Shown in pieces: positions 12,555-20,790 of a stretch of DNA of 36,320 nucleotides. The stretch is taken from positions 1 through 36,320 of the forward strand of contig CALMOE010000069.1 in assembly GCA_937871715.1 (NCBI GenBank). The letters are read 5' to 3'. Below the pieces are notes generated by a model. It was not told the origin of the DNA, did no database searches, and saw nothing but the letters and a program-made list of their open reading frames with translations. Each line of letters begins with the position of its first letter. The stretch's first letter is position 1. Source of the DNA: an uncultured Geobacter sp. Lineage in GTDB: Bacteria; Desulfobacterota; Desulfuromonadia; Geobacterales; DSM-12255. The translations under genes were made by a program, and so were the position numbers.

Positions 12555-13901
12555 CTACGCCAACAATTTTCTCTTCAGCTGTTCATAGTTTGCCATTACG
12601 TCCGGTTTATCCTGCAGCATGGCGCTGATTTTTTTCACTGCATAGATTACCGTGGAGTGGTCCTTGCCGCCGAATTTCTCACCTATTTCCGGATAGGACG
12701 CCTTGGTGAGCTCACGGCAGAGATATATTGCCATCTGTCTGGGGATGACGAAATTTTTCAGTCTCTTCTCGGATTTGAGATCGGCAATCTTGATCTTGTA
12801 ATGATCGGCAACAACTTTCTGAATGGATTCAATGCTGATCTCTTTGCTTTTGTCGACGATTATGTCTTTGAGGATATCCTTGGCCATGGCGATATTTATC
12901 TTGTTTTTCGTAAGACTTGCATAGGCACCTATCCTGATGAGCATCCCCTCAAGTTCCCTTATGTTGCTGGCGCTGCTGGAACCTATGAGCAGCGCCACAT
13001 CGTTTGGGAGGTCGATTTTGTTAATTTCCGCCTTCTTCTTCAAAATAGCTACCTTGGTCTCCACATCCGGCGCTTGTATATCGGCAATGAGCCCCCACTC
13101 GAACCTTGAGCGGAGTCGTTCCTCCAGCCCAGGTATATCCTTTGGAAACTTGTCAGAGGTTATGACTATCTGCTTGTGTGATTCATATAGAGCATTGAAG
13201 GTGTGAAAAAACTCCACCTCAGTGGCTTCCCTGCCGGCCATGAACTGGATGTCGTCAATCAGGAGCAGGTCTGCTTTCCTGAACTTCGCGCGAAACTCCT
13301 CCATCTTCTTGTGCCTGATGCAGTTTATCATCTCGTTCATGAATGTTTCCGAGGTGTAGTAGCATATCTTTGCATCAGGATTCCTGGCCAGTATCTGGTT
13401 GCCGATGGCCACCATTAGATGGGTTTTGCCCAAGCCTGTGCCGCCGTAAATGAAGAGAGGGTTATACTTCTCTGCCGGTGCCTCAGCCACCGCCTGGGAA
13501 GCTGCGTGGGCAAATTCGTTGCTAGTTCCGCAGACAAAAGATTCGAAGGTATACTTGCTGTTAAGAGTCGTGGCGAAGGAGCCGTTTTTTGCCTTGTCTG
13601 TAACGGTCACGCTCTGCTGTACTTCTTCGTCGCTGCCGCTTTTTCTGTTTTCCTCAAGGATGGTTTCGGCAACATTGAGAACTATGTCGAACATGCTGTT
13701 TGTCAGTCCGGAGACCACATCCCTGATAAGAGAGATGTATCGTTCACGAATCTCGTTTTTGTGAAATTCGCTGGGAACTTCGAGTATGTATGCCGATTCG
13801 TTCGCGTCCACGAATATTATCGGTTTTATCCATGTCTTGTACGACTGGGGGGTGAGCACCCCCTCTATCTTTTTTTGTGCTTCAGTCCAGATCTGTTCCA
13901 T
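12555..13901 (-). CDS. dnaA: Chromosomal replication initiator protein DnaA
   Basis: AAA+ initiator that binds DnaA boxes at oriC and opens the duplex. The 448 residues have an N-terminal oligomerisation and helicase-loading domain (to about 80), a linker, an AAA+ core with Walker A GGTGLGKTH (153-161) and Walker B LLLIDDIQF, and the C-terminal DNA-binding domain with the GGKDHSTVIYAVKKI signature. ATG at 13901. It is the first gene of the minus-strand run and diverges from rpmH across the candidate origin. DnaA-like boxes on both sides suggest autoregulation. Confidence 0.98.
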   Translation of the reverse strand: MEQIWTEAQKKIEGVLTPQSYKTWIKPIIFVDANESAYILEVPSEFHKNEIRERYISLIRDVVSGLTNSMFDIVLNVAETILEENRKSGSDEEVQQSVTVTDKAKNGSFATTLNSKYTFESFVCGTSNEFAHAASQAVAEAPAEKYNPLFIYGGTGLGKTHLMVAIGNQILARNPDAKICYYTSETFMNEMINCIRHKKMEEFRAKFRKADLLLIDDIQFMAGREATEVEFFHTFNALYESHKQIVITSDKFPKDIPGLEERLRSRFEWGLIADIQAPDVETKVAILKKKAEINKIDLPNDVALLIGSSSASNIRELEGMLIRIGAYASLTKNKINIAMAKDILKDIIVDKSKEISIESIQKVVADHYKIKIADLKSEKRLKNFVIPRQMAIYLCRELTKASYPEIGEKFGGKDHSTVIYAVKKISAMLQDKPDVMANYEQLKRKLLA

Positions 13902-14226
13902 TTATAAACACCATTAATTGTTAAATAATTATTTATACATAAGCTGGTAAAAAATACTGGCGTAGTGGGTAAACAGGTGCCAAAATTGTTATAAACAGCG
14001 TTATCAACAGTTGTTGATAAATATTTGTCCAAAAATTGCTTTTAAAACAGGTAAATAAGAGAAGTTACAACCGTAATCGGCGGTTGAGACTATCAGACCC
14101 CCCCAATATTTGCAAGGTCATTATTTATCAGGTATTTAAAATAGTTATTGACAAATATGCCCATATATGAGTAATAACCATCTTTCCTGCAAGACTCGAT
14201 TTAAAATGAAAGAGGTATAAATAAAA
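13902..14226. other. Candidate oriC: AT-rich dnaA-rpmH spacer
   Basis: This divergent, AT-rich, 325-bp region holds no gene. It contains TTATAAACA (13989-13997) and a symmetric pair of TTATCAACA sites facing each other, 14001-14009 (plus) and 14012-14020 (minus). All are near-consensus DnaA boxes. A CAACCG/CGGTTG mini-hairpin lies at 14068-14086, and a run of seven C follows at about 14098-14104. Very AT-rich stretches near 13902-13950 and 14110-14160 could be the unwinding element. Genes on both sides point away from it, as expected at a bidirectional origin. The rpmH promoter is inside its right end. Confidence 0.65.
14148..14177 (+). promoter_or_regulatory. Sigma-70-type promoter of rpmH
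   Basis: TTGACA at 14148-14153 and TAATAA at 14172-14177 are separated by 18 bp. This gives a leader of about 40 nt before the rpmH start, with GAGG near 14210. It would drive rpmH-rnpA-yidD-yidC and possibly mnmE. Confidence 0.6.
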
Positions 14227-14376
14227 ATGAAACGCACATTTCAACCCAGCAATATATCTCGTAAACGTACCCACGGTTTCCTTGTACGCATGTCAACCAA
14301 AAACGGCAGACTGGTTATCAAGCGCCGTCGCGCCAAAGGTAGAAAGCGTCTTTCTGTTACCGTAGCAGGAAAATAA
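14227..14376 (+). CDS. rpmH: Large ribosomal subunit protein bL34
   Basis: A small, very basic 49-residue protein of the 50S subunit. It begins [18 protein letters not shown] and ends in an Arg/Lys-rich stretch followed by LSVTVAGK, which is the full family pattern. It is the first gene to the right of the candidate origin and lies 13 bp upstream of rnpA, the near-universal rpmH-rnpA pairing. Confidence 0.97.
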   Translation: MKRTFQPSNISRKRTHGFLVRMSTKNGRLVIKRRRAKGRKRLSVTVAGK

Positions 14377-14389
14377 ATTTTCTGCGTCG

Positions 14390-14737
14390 ATGCCCTCTTT
14401 TCCCAAGAAGGTTCGACTTCTGAGGCGCAGTGAATTTACGTCCGTTGCCGCTTCTGCCCATAAAAGGCATACGCCTAACTTCATAATCGTCTACGGACGA
14501 AATGAACTACTGCATCCAAGAATCGGCATTACCGTCTCGAAGAGAGTCGGTAATGCCGTTTGTCGCAACAGGCTTAAACGTTTTATAAGGGAATTTTTCC
14601 GTAATAATCAGGAATTATTCACAAGATCTGATTTCAACATAATCGCCCGGAGCGGTGCGGGGCATCTCGAGTATGCTGAGGTCTGTCAGGAACTTGCCAA
14701 TGCCCTTGGTCGAATTGGCCAGCAAAACATCAATTGA
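14390..14737 (+). CDS. rnpA: Ribonuclease P protein component
   Basis: Protein cofactor of RNase P, which removes 5' leaders from precursor tRNAs. The 115 residues are basic. The hallmark RNR region [18 protein letters not shown] is preceded by [10 protein letters not shown], and [20 protein letters not shown] is the usual N-terminal strand. ATG at 14390. The 3' end overlaps the start of yidD in another frame, a common arrangement. Confidence 0.96.
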   Translation: MPSFPKKVRLLRRSEFTSVAASAHKRHTPNFIIVYGRNELLHPRIGITVSKRVGNAVCRNRLKRFIREFFRNNQELFTRSDFNIIARSGAGHLEYAEVCQELANALGRIGQQNIN

Positions 14738-14939
14738 GCTGATAGTTGCTCTAATACGTATCTATCAGCGTTATCTCTCACCCCTAACTGGGACTTCCTG
14801 TAGATTCTATCCCTCCTGCTCTGAATATTCTTTACAGTCTTTCAAAAAATACGGAGTAGCAACCGGCCTGTGCATGACTGTCGTTCGCATAGTCAAGTGT
14901 CATCCATATCATCCTGGGGGTTATGACCCCGTACGCTGA
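14700..14939 (+). CDS. yidD: Membrane protein insertion efficiency factor YidD
   Basis: Small membrane-associated helper of the YidC insertase. The family core is intact: [24 protein letters not shown] and [12 protein letters not shown]. The start at 14700 (79 residues) is preferred because AGGA lies 8 nt upstream. An ATG at 14655 would add a tail inside rnpA that is not family-like. It overlaps the rnpA 3' end by 38 nt and is followed after 15 bp by yidC, so the set is probably translationally coupled. Confidence 0.93.
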   Translation: MPLVELASKTSIELIVALIRIYQRYLSPLTGTSCRFYPSCSEYSLQSFKKYGVATGLCMTVVRIVKCHPYHPGGYDPVR

Positions 14940-14954
14940 CTCATTGGAGATTCC

Positions 14955-16556
14955 ATGGAAAAACGTGTTCTCTTAGCAATCGTCCTCTCCATAGCCGTTA
15001 TGTACGGCTACACCTTGATTTTTCCCCAAGCGAAGCAACAGCCACCTGTCGCCAAGGTTGATATGAGCGCCCCTGCCGCAACTGCAGCGGTGCCAGCAGT
15101 TGCAAACCCTTTGCCGGTTGTAGTTCCAAAGCAGGCAGTTGGAGCAGAGCAGCAGAGTGCCAGGGATGTAACTGTAGAAACCGATGTATATAAAGCGGTA
15201 TTCAGCACGCTGAACGGTTCGCTCAAATCACTCTCCCTCAAGGAGTACAAGGATGTCGCCGGAGCCCATGGGAAGGAGATCGTTCTTTTCCGAGAGGATA
15301 ACTCCCCTAGCTACACCCTGGCGAGCGAATATCCTGGAATCAGCCAAGATACAAATCTCATTTATGCCCCGTCCGTCCAGAGCCTGAATGTTTCCGGCAA
15401 CGATAGTAAGGCATTGCAGTTCGTTGCCACTTCTGCCAACGGAGTCGTAGTCAGCAAGACATACACTTTCACTGGCAAGGGGTATGCCATTGCCCTTGAC
15501 CACGGCATAGCCAATAAGAGTTCAGCCAACGTGTCTGGATCGGTAAACCTCATACTCCGTAACAGGTCGCTGAAGCCGAAGGAGGATGCCGGCCGTTACG
15601 AGGTGTTTGGTCCTGTCACCAGAGCTGCATCAGACGTCGTCTTTGATAAGAGCGAGGATATTGCCAAGTCCCCCAAAACCTATGCAGCCGCAGTCAAATG
15701 GAGCGGTTTCGCCGACAAGTATTTTCTCAATGCCGTTTTGGCAAACGGCGGAAGCATCGCCTCCCTCTCCCTAAAGAACAACAACGGCATTATGGAGCAG
15801 AGATTTTCCGCTCCGGCACTCTCCCTGATTCCTGGTCAGTCCGCCGCCGTTTCCCACAAGCTATATATCGGTCCAAAGGATCTGGATATTCTCAAGAGCC
15901 AGGGGGAGCAGCTTGAGCAGGTAATAGACCTGGGTTGGTTTTCCGCCATTGCCAAGCCGATGCTCCACTCCCTCAAGCTTTTCTATCGCTACCTGCATAA
16001 TTACGGCCTGGCTATCATCATTATCACTGTCATTTTGAAGGTTCTTTTCTTCCCCCTTACCCACAAGAGCTACAAGTCTATGAAGGAGATGCAGAAGCTT
16101 CAGCCGAAGATGCAGCAATTGAAGGAAAAGCACAAGGATGACAGAGAGGCTATGAACAGGGCGGTTATGGAGCTTTACCAGACCCATAAGGTAAATCCGC
16201 TTGGCGGCTGCCTCCCCATGATTGTCCAGATTCCGGTTTTCTTCGGCCTGTACAAGGCACTGATGTTCTCAATCGAACTCAGGCACGCACCTTTTTACTT
16301 CTGGCTGCAGGATCTTTCCGCAAAGGATCCATACTATGTAACACCCATAATCATGGGTGCCACCATGTTCATCCAGCAGAAGATGACACCGACAAACATG
16401 GATCCGCTTCAGGCCAAGATGATGCTCGCCCTGCCGGTCGTATTTACCTTCATGTTCCTGAATTTCCCATCCGGACTGGTACTCTACTGGCTGGTGAACA
16501 ATATTCTCACCATCGCACAGCAGGCTTATATTAACAAGTCTCTGAAGGAGGCCTGA
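14955..16556 (+). CDS. yidC: Membrane protein insertase YidC
   Basis: Inner-membrane insertase that works alone or with SecYEG. The 533 residues are the Gram-negative form: an N-terminal transmembrane anchor (about 4-22), an Ala/Pro-rich linker, a large periplasmic beta domain (about 75-320), and the C-terminal 60KD_IMP core from about 340. The core contains LKVLFFPLTHKSYKSMKEM, the cytoplasmic coiled hairpin, and NPLGGCLPMIVQIPVFFGLY. TTGGAG precedes the ATG. The next gene, mnmE, starts 7 bp after the stop, so the jag/khpB gene that often sits here is absent. Confidence 0.97.
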   Translation: MEKRVLLAIVLSIAVMYGYTLIFPQAKQQPPVAKVDMSAPAATAAVPAVANPLPVVVPKQAVGAEQQSARDVTVETDVYKAVFSTLNGSLKSLSLKEYKDVAGAHGKEIVLFREDNSPSYTLASEYPGISQDTNLIYAPSVQSLNVSGNDSKALQFVATSANGVVVSKTYTFTGKGYAIALDHGIANKSSANVSGSVNLILRNRSLKPKEDAGRYEVFGPVTRAASDVVFDKSEDIAKSPKTYAAAVKWSGFADKYFLNAVLANGGSIASLSLKNNNGIMEQRFSAPALSLIPGQSAAVSHKLYIGPKDLDILKSQGEQLEQVIDLGWFSAIAKPMLHSLKLFYRYLHNYGLAIIIITVILKVLFFPLTHKSYKSMKEMQKLQPKMQQLKEKHKDDREAMNRAVMELYQTHKVNPLGGCLPMIVQIPVFFGLYKALMFSIELRHAPFYFWLQDLSAKDPYYVTPIIMGATMFIQQKMTPTNMDPLQAKMMLALPVVFTFMFLNFPSGLVLYWLVNNILTIAQQAYINKSLKEA

Positions 16557-16563
16557 CAAGGTC

Positions 16564-17934
16564 ATGTACAGAGCTGATACCATAGCCGCCATCAGCACCC
16601 CCCAGGGTGAAGGTGGCATAGGTATAATCAGGGTTAGCGGTCAAGAATCCCTCTCCATCCTGCAGCGCCTGTTTCGCTCGATCCCAAACGGTGGCTTTCA
16701 AAGCCACCGTTTTTATTATGGCGAGATACTGCCGCCAGATAGCGCCGCAGTACTAGATGAGGTGATGGTTGTTTATATGCGTTCACCGCGCAGCTTCACC
16801 CGCGAGGACGTCGTCGAGATCCAGTGTCATGGCGGTACAATCATCCTGCAGCAGATACTGCAACTTGTTCTCGATTGTGGCGCCAGGCTGGCCGACCCAG
16901 GTGAGTTCACCCGTCGCGCCTTTTTAAACGGCCGCATCGACCTGGTACAGGCTGAGTCTATCATCGACCTGATCAGGGCTAAGACTGAAGCTTCCCTCGC
17001 CATGGCCCACAGTCAGCGTGACGGCTCCCTTTCTGCCAAGCTGCACGACGTCCAGGGTTCACTGCGCCAGCTTCTGGCCCTCATCGAAGCATATGTTGAT
17101 TTCCCTGATGAAGACCTTGGCGATCAGGACAACTCCCTGCTGAGAAGCACATATGATCTTGCGGCTACCAAGGTTCGTCAGCTGCTTGCAGGCTACCAGG
17201 AGGGGAAGGTGCTGCGCGAGGGGATTTCCGTGCTCATCGCCGGCAAGCCAAACGTCGGCAAATCAAGCCTGCTCAATGCCCTGTTGAAGGAGAAAAGGGC
17301 AATTGTCACCTCCATACCGGGCACCACCCGTGACCTTATCGAAGAGGTGGTAAATATCCGTGGTCTGCCGCTGAAACTTCTTGATACCGCCGGCATCTGC
17401 CAGAGCGATGACCCTGTTGAGCAGGAGGGGATACGGCTTGCCCGCGAGAGGATTCCTTCAGCTGACCTAGTTCTTTTTCTGCTCGACTCCTCCCGGCCTT
17501 ATGACTCTGATGATGCCGTAGTGTACGAGGCTCTCCAGGGGAGGAATTTTCTCTTGGTACTGAATAAGTCAGACTTACCCGCCGCTATCGATCTTCCCGA
17601 TAGCCTTATCAGCCATCAGAACGTCCCTGTATCAACCTTTAGCGGTGATGGTCTGGAGGGGCTGAAGGAGACGATAGCGAATCTCTTCCTGCATGGCAGA
17701 CTCAGGGATAACAGGGATCTGACCCTTCTCTCCAAGGCAAGGCATCGTGACGCTCTGCAACGGGTTGAGCATGCGCTGCTCAGTTTCAGTTCAGCGCTTC
17801 AGGTGGGTGTTTCGAGCGAACTGCTGGCCATTGATATCCGTGAGGCACTTGATGCTATCGGCCAGATTACCGGCGAGACGACTACTGATGATATCCTCGA
17901 CCTGATCTTCGGTCAGTTCTGCATAGGAAAGTAG
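16564..17934 (+). CDS. mnmE: tRNA modification GTPase MnmE
   Basis: With MnmG it installs the (carboxymethyl)aminomethyl group at C5 of wobble uridine U34. The 456 residues start with the formyl-THF-binding domain (DTIAAISTPQGEGGIGIIRVSG). The G domain has the P-loop GKPNVGKSS from Gly227, the GTTRD loop, DTAG and NKSD. The C-terminus is the conserved FCIGK with its invariant cysteine. A perfect 13-bp inverted repeat followed by T-rich sequence lies within codons 41-50. It is adjacent to yidC and upstream of its partner mnmG. Confidence 0.97.
   Translation: MYRADTIAAISTPQGEGGIGIIRVSGQESLSILQRLFRSIPNGGFQSHRFYYGEILPPDSAAVLDEVMVVYMRSPRSFTREDVVEIQCHGGTIILQQILQLVLDCGARLADPGEFTRRAFLNGRIDLVQAESIIDLIRAKTEASLAMAHSQRDGSLSAKLHDVQGSLRQLLALIEAYVDFPDEDLGDQDNSLLRSTYDLAATKVRQLLAGYQEGKVLREGISVLIAGKPNVGKSSLLNALLKEKRAIVTSIPGTTRDLIEEVVNIRGLPLKLLDTAGICQSDDPVEQEGIRLARERIPSADLVLFLLDSSRPYDSDDAVVYEALQGRNFLLVLNKSDLPAAIDLPDSLISHQNVPVSTFSGDGLEGLKETIANLFLHGRLRDNRDLTLLSKARHRDALQRVEHALLSFSSALQVGVSSELLAIDIREALDAIGQITGETTTDDILDLIFGQFCIGK
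16686..16712 (+). other. Terminator-like palindrome inside mnmE
   Basis: AAACGGTGGCTTT (16686-16698), a single C, and AAAGCCACCGTTT (16700-16712) form a perfect 13-bp inverted repeat, followed directly by TTATTATG. In RNA this is a GC-rich stem with a tight loop and a U-rich tail. It has the form of an intrinsic terminator but lies about 120 nt into the mnmE reading frame, in the sense direction. Whether it terminates is unknown; translating ribosomes would normally disrupt it. Confidence 0.75.
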
Positions 17935-17936
17935 AT

Positions 17937-17952
17937 TGTTTCACGTGGAACA
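17937..17952. other. parS: parS-like ParB-binding site
   Basis: TGTTTCACGTGGAACA differs at one base from the ParB consensus TGTTTCACGTGAAACA and keeps the central TTCACGTG. The left half is consensus and the right half is the known C-variant. It lies 3 bp after the mnmE stop, outside coding DNA and about 3.9 kb from the candidate origin, the expected location for a centromere. No parA or parB gene is in the window. Confidence 0.85.
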
Positions 17953-17962
17953 AGTTTATTAA

Positions 17963-17995
17963 TATCCCAATAACATTGAATAAATTGCTGGGATA
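17963..17995 (+). terminator. Possible terminator after mnmE
   Basis: TATCCCA (17963-17969) and TGGGATA (17989-17995) form a 7-bp stem with a 19-nt loop, and a TATTTTTTG run follows 4 nt later. The long loop makes it weak, but it is the only candidate end signal between mnmE and mnmG. Confidence 0.35.
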
Positions 17996-18035
17996 CAGTA
18001 TTTTTTGAAGACGTACTGTGAAACAGGGGATTGCC

Positions 18036-19910
18036 GTGATTCTATACGACAAGGGGTATGATGTTATCGTCGTCGGCGCAGGCCATGCCGGATGCGAGGC
18101 GGCGCTTGCAGCCGCACGCATGGGGTGCAGCACGCTGCTGCTCAGCATCAATCTGGATGCTGTGGCGCTCATGTCCTGCAATCCGGCCGTTGGCGGGCAG
18201 GCCAAGGGGCATATAGTCAGGGAGATAGATGCCCTTGGCGGCGAGATGGGGAAGAATATAGATGCCACAGGGATCCAGTTCAGGGTGCTGAACATGAGGA
18301 AGGGGCCTGCTGTCAGGGCATCAAGGGCCCAGGCAGACAAGCAGTTGTACCGCCTGCGGATGAAAAACGTCCTTGAGCACCAGGAAAATCTCGATCTCAA
18401 GCAGGCCGAAGTTACCGCGCTCCATCTGCAGGATGGGGTTGCCGCCGGTGTTGACACCAGGGCATCGGTCAGATATCGCGGCAAGACCGTTGTCCTTACG
18501 ACCGGAACCTTCATGCGCGGCCTGATCCATATAGGGCTTGTCAACTATCCGGGTGGCAGGGCCGGCGATCTCCCCTCCATCGGACTGTCCGATCAGTTGA
18601 AGGATCTTGGGTTTAGCGTGGGGAGGCTTAAAACCGGAACCCCGGCACGGCTGGATGGCCGTACGATCGATTTTTCCCGGCTGGAGCCCCAGTTCGGTGA
18701 TGATCCCCCCAGGCCGTTCTCTTTTTCAACGGAGCGGATCGACAGGCCGCAGATACCGTGCTATATCGCCTACACCAACGAGAGGAGTCATGAGATAATC
18801 CGTTCCGGGCTCGACCGCTCCCCTCTCTACGCCGGTATAATCGAAGGTATCGGCCCCAGGTACTGTCCCTCCATCGAAGACAAGGTGATGCGTTTCCCCG
18901 ACAAGGATAGACACCAGACATTCCTTGAGCCGGAAGGGGCGGACACGGTGGAGTACTACCCCTCCGGACTCTCCACATCCCTGCCGATAGATGTGCAGTG
19001 GGCCTTCTATCGCAGCATCGAGGGGCTGGAGAGGGTGGAGATAATGCGCCCTGCCTATGCCATTGAGTATGACTATGTCGATCCGATCCAGCTCCACGCG
19101 ACCTTGGAGACCAAGCTGATTGCCAACCTTTACCATGCCGGTCAGATAAACGGTACCTCCGGTTATGAGGAGGCTGCAGGCCAGGGTCTTATGGCCGGCA
19201 TTAATGCCGCCATGCGCTGTCGTGGAGAGGAGGGGATCGTCCTGGGGCGCAATGAGGCGTACATAGGGGTGATGATAGACGACCTGGTAACGCTCGGTAC
19301 CCGCGAACCTTACAGGATGTTCACCTCCAGGGCTGAGTACCGACTGCTCCTCAGGGAGGATAATGCCGATCTGCGCCTGCGCGACACGGGCTACAGAATC
19401 GGACTGGTCAGGGATGGGGATTACTCTGCATTTACGCAGAAGAAGCGCCTGATAGCTGCCGAGATGGAGAGGCTTGCAGCGCAGAAGCTTCTTCTTTCGG
19501 AGGCGGACAGCTCCTTTCTTCAGGAGTTCGATCTTGAAAGGATGCAGAATGCCATTAGCTACGAGCAGCTGCTGCGCCGCCCCGATATCACCTATGAGCA
19601 GCTTGCGCGCCTTGACTCCTCGTGCATGGAGCTACCGGATGCTGTCCGCGAGCAGGTGGAGATACAGGTCAAGTACAAGGGGTACATAGACAGGCAGGCC
19701 GAGCAGGTTCGGCGCATGTCCAGGATGGAGTCTGCCAGGATTCCCCACTCTTTCGATTACCTCTCCATGTCCGGGCTGACGGCAGAGGTGCGGGAGAAGC
19801 TGCACCGCTTCAGGCCGGATACCCTCGGGCAGGCGTCCAGGATTCCGGGTATCACCCCTGCAGCCATAGCGGTTCTCTCCATCGCCCTCAAGGTAAGGGA
19901 GGAAGAGTGA
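18036..19910 (+). CDS. mnmG: tRNA uridine 5-carboxymethylaminomethyl modification enzyme MnmG
   Basis: FAD-dependent partner of MnmE in U34 modification of tRNA. The FAD-binding motif VVGAGHAGCEAALAAARMG is near the N-terminus. CNPAVGGQAKGH, KTGTPARLD and GQINGTSGYEEAAGQGL are family signatures, and the C-terminal helical domain that contacts MnmE is complete. The GTG at 18036 (624 residues) is chosen because AGGGG lies 6 nt upstream. A GTG at 18018 would add six residues and has only a weak site. The stop overlaps the rsmG start. Confidence 0.96.
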   Translation: MILYDKGYDVIVVGAGHAGCEAALAAARMGCSTLLLSINLDAVALMSCNPAVGGQAKGHIVREIDALGGEMGKNIDATGIQFRVLNMRKGPAVRASRAQADKQLYRLRMKNVLEHQENLDLKQAEVTALHLQDGVAAGVDTRASVRYRGKTVVLTTGTFMRGLIHIGLVNYPGGRAGDLPSIGLSDQLKDLGFSVGRLKTGTPARLDGRTIDFSRLEPQFGDDPPRPFSFSTERIDRPQIPCYIAYTNERSHEIIRSGLDRSPLYAGIIEGIGPRYCPSIEDKVMRFPDKDRHQTFLEPEGADTVEYYPSGLSTSLPIDVQWAFYRSIEGLERVEIMRPAYAIEYDYVDPIQLHATLETKLIANLYHAGQINGTSGYEEAAGQGLMAGINAAMRCRGEEGIVLGRNEAYIGVMIDDLVTLGTREPYRMFTSRAEYRLLLREDNADLRLRDTGYRIGLVRDGDYSAFTQKKRLIAAEMERLAAQKLLLSEADSSFLQEFDLERMQNAISYEQLLRRPDITYEQLARLDSSCMELPDAVREQVEIQVKYKGYIDRQAEQVRRMSRMESARIPHSFDYLSMSGLTAEVREKLHRFRPDTLGQASRIPGITPAAIAVLSIALKVREEE

Positions 19911-20569
19911 CGCGTGAATTGGCGCTCCTGAAAGATGGCGCGGCAGAACTGGGGATAGAGCTGGATGGAACGGCGCTGGGCAGGTTTTCCCTGTTTGCTG
20001 CCGAACTTGCCAAGTGGAACAGGAAGATAAATCTCACCGCCATAACGGCCAGTGAAGATGTGATGATCAAGCATTTTCTCGACTCCCTGACCATCTTGGC
20101 CAGGGTTGACCTTTTCGGCAGGTTGCTTGATATCGGTTCAGGTGGAGGTTTCCCTGGAATCCCGCTGAAGATAGCAAAGCCTGAACTGGAGGTGGTTTCG
20201 GTTGATGCGGTGGAGAAGAAGATTCTCTTCCAGCGGCATGTTGCCCGTCTCCTCAATTTTAATGGTTTTACAGCCATCCATGCCAGGGGGGAATCATTGG
20301 TGGGCAAATATCCCTCCTCCTTTGATATAATTGTATCCAGGGCGTTCACTGATATCGTCTCATTCGTTCGGATGGTGCGACCTCTGCTTGCAGCAGGGGG
20401 GAGGATTGTGGCGATGAAGGGGAGTGAAGGGGTGGGCGAAATGGCCCTTTGTGAAAATGAGTTGTCTTTAATTGGTGTCGAGGTTGAAACCGTGCATGAA
20501 TTCGGGCTTCCATTGGCCGGCGACAGACGCTCGTTGATTATAATGAGAAACAGTGGGGGCAGTCGATAG
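19907..20569 (+). CDS. rsmG: 16S rRNA (guanine-N7)-methyltransferase RsmG
   Basis: SAM-dependent enzyme that methylates the 530-loop guanosine of 16S rRNA (G527 in E. coli). The 220-residue product starts at GTG 19907, which overlaps the mnmG TGA as GTGA; GGAGG lies 4 nt upstream. It has the HFLDSL motif, the SAM-binding LLDIGSGGGFPGIPLKIA and VSRAFTDIVSFV, all family hallmarks. Loss of this gene is known to give low-level streptomycin resistance in other bacteria. The parA-parB pair that commonly follows it is not present here. Confidence 0.95.
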   Translation: MTRELALLKDGAAELGIELDGTALGRFSLFAAELAKWNRKINLTAITASEDVMIKHFLDSLTILARVDLFGRLLDIGSGGGFPGIPLKIAKPELEVVSVDAVEKKILFQRHVARLLNFNGFTAIHARGESLVGKYPSSFDIIVSRAFTDIVSFVRMVRPLLAAGGRIVAMKGSEGVGEMALCENELSLIGVEVETVHEFGLPLAGDRRSLIIMRNSGGSR

Positions 20570-20790
20570 AATGGCATGGCAAAAGCGACCTGTTGCACGA
20601 AAATTGAGATTAGGCGGCCAAGATTTAACGATAAGCAAATAGTGTCTTCGAGGCATGGCGATGACAGGGTTGCCTTTAGAAAAGCGAGCCTGGGCAAAAT
20701 ACGGAGGCCGTGTTTTGCATAATAAATAGGCAGGTTGCTCCAGGCAATCTGATCGGCCTTTAGCTTCTTCATGGAAAAGGAGATGAGATC
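20570..20790. other. Non-coding spacer rsmG to lipoprotein gene
   Basis: No credible small gene was found in this 221-bp stretch. A hairpin at 20696-20716 may end the mnmG-rsmG transcript, and the AAGGAG ribosome site of the next gene is at its right end. No clear promoter could be placed. Confidence 0.5.
20696..20716 (+). terminator. Candidate terminator after rsmG
   Basis: AAAATACGG, a 3-nt loop and CCGTGTTTT form a 9-bp stem with one G-U pair. The TTTT tail is part of the right arm. Confidence 0.45.

Noticed and set aside
14127-14135. TTATCAGGT as a DnaA box
   Set aside because: The 3' half does not match the CACA/AACA end of the consensus.
18016-18025. GTGAAACA near the mnmG start as a second parS
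   Set aside because: Only one half-site; the other half does not match TGTTTCAC.
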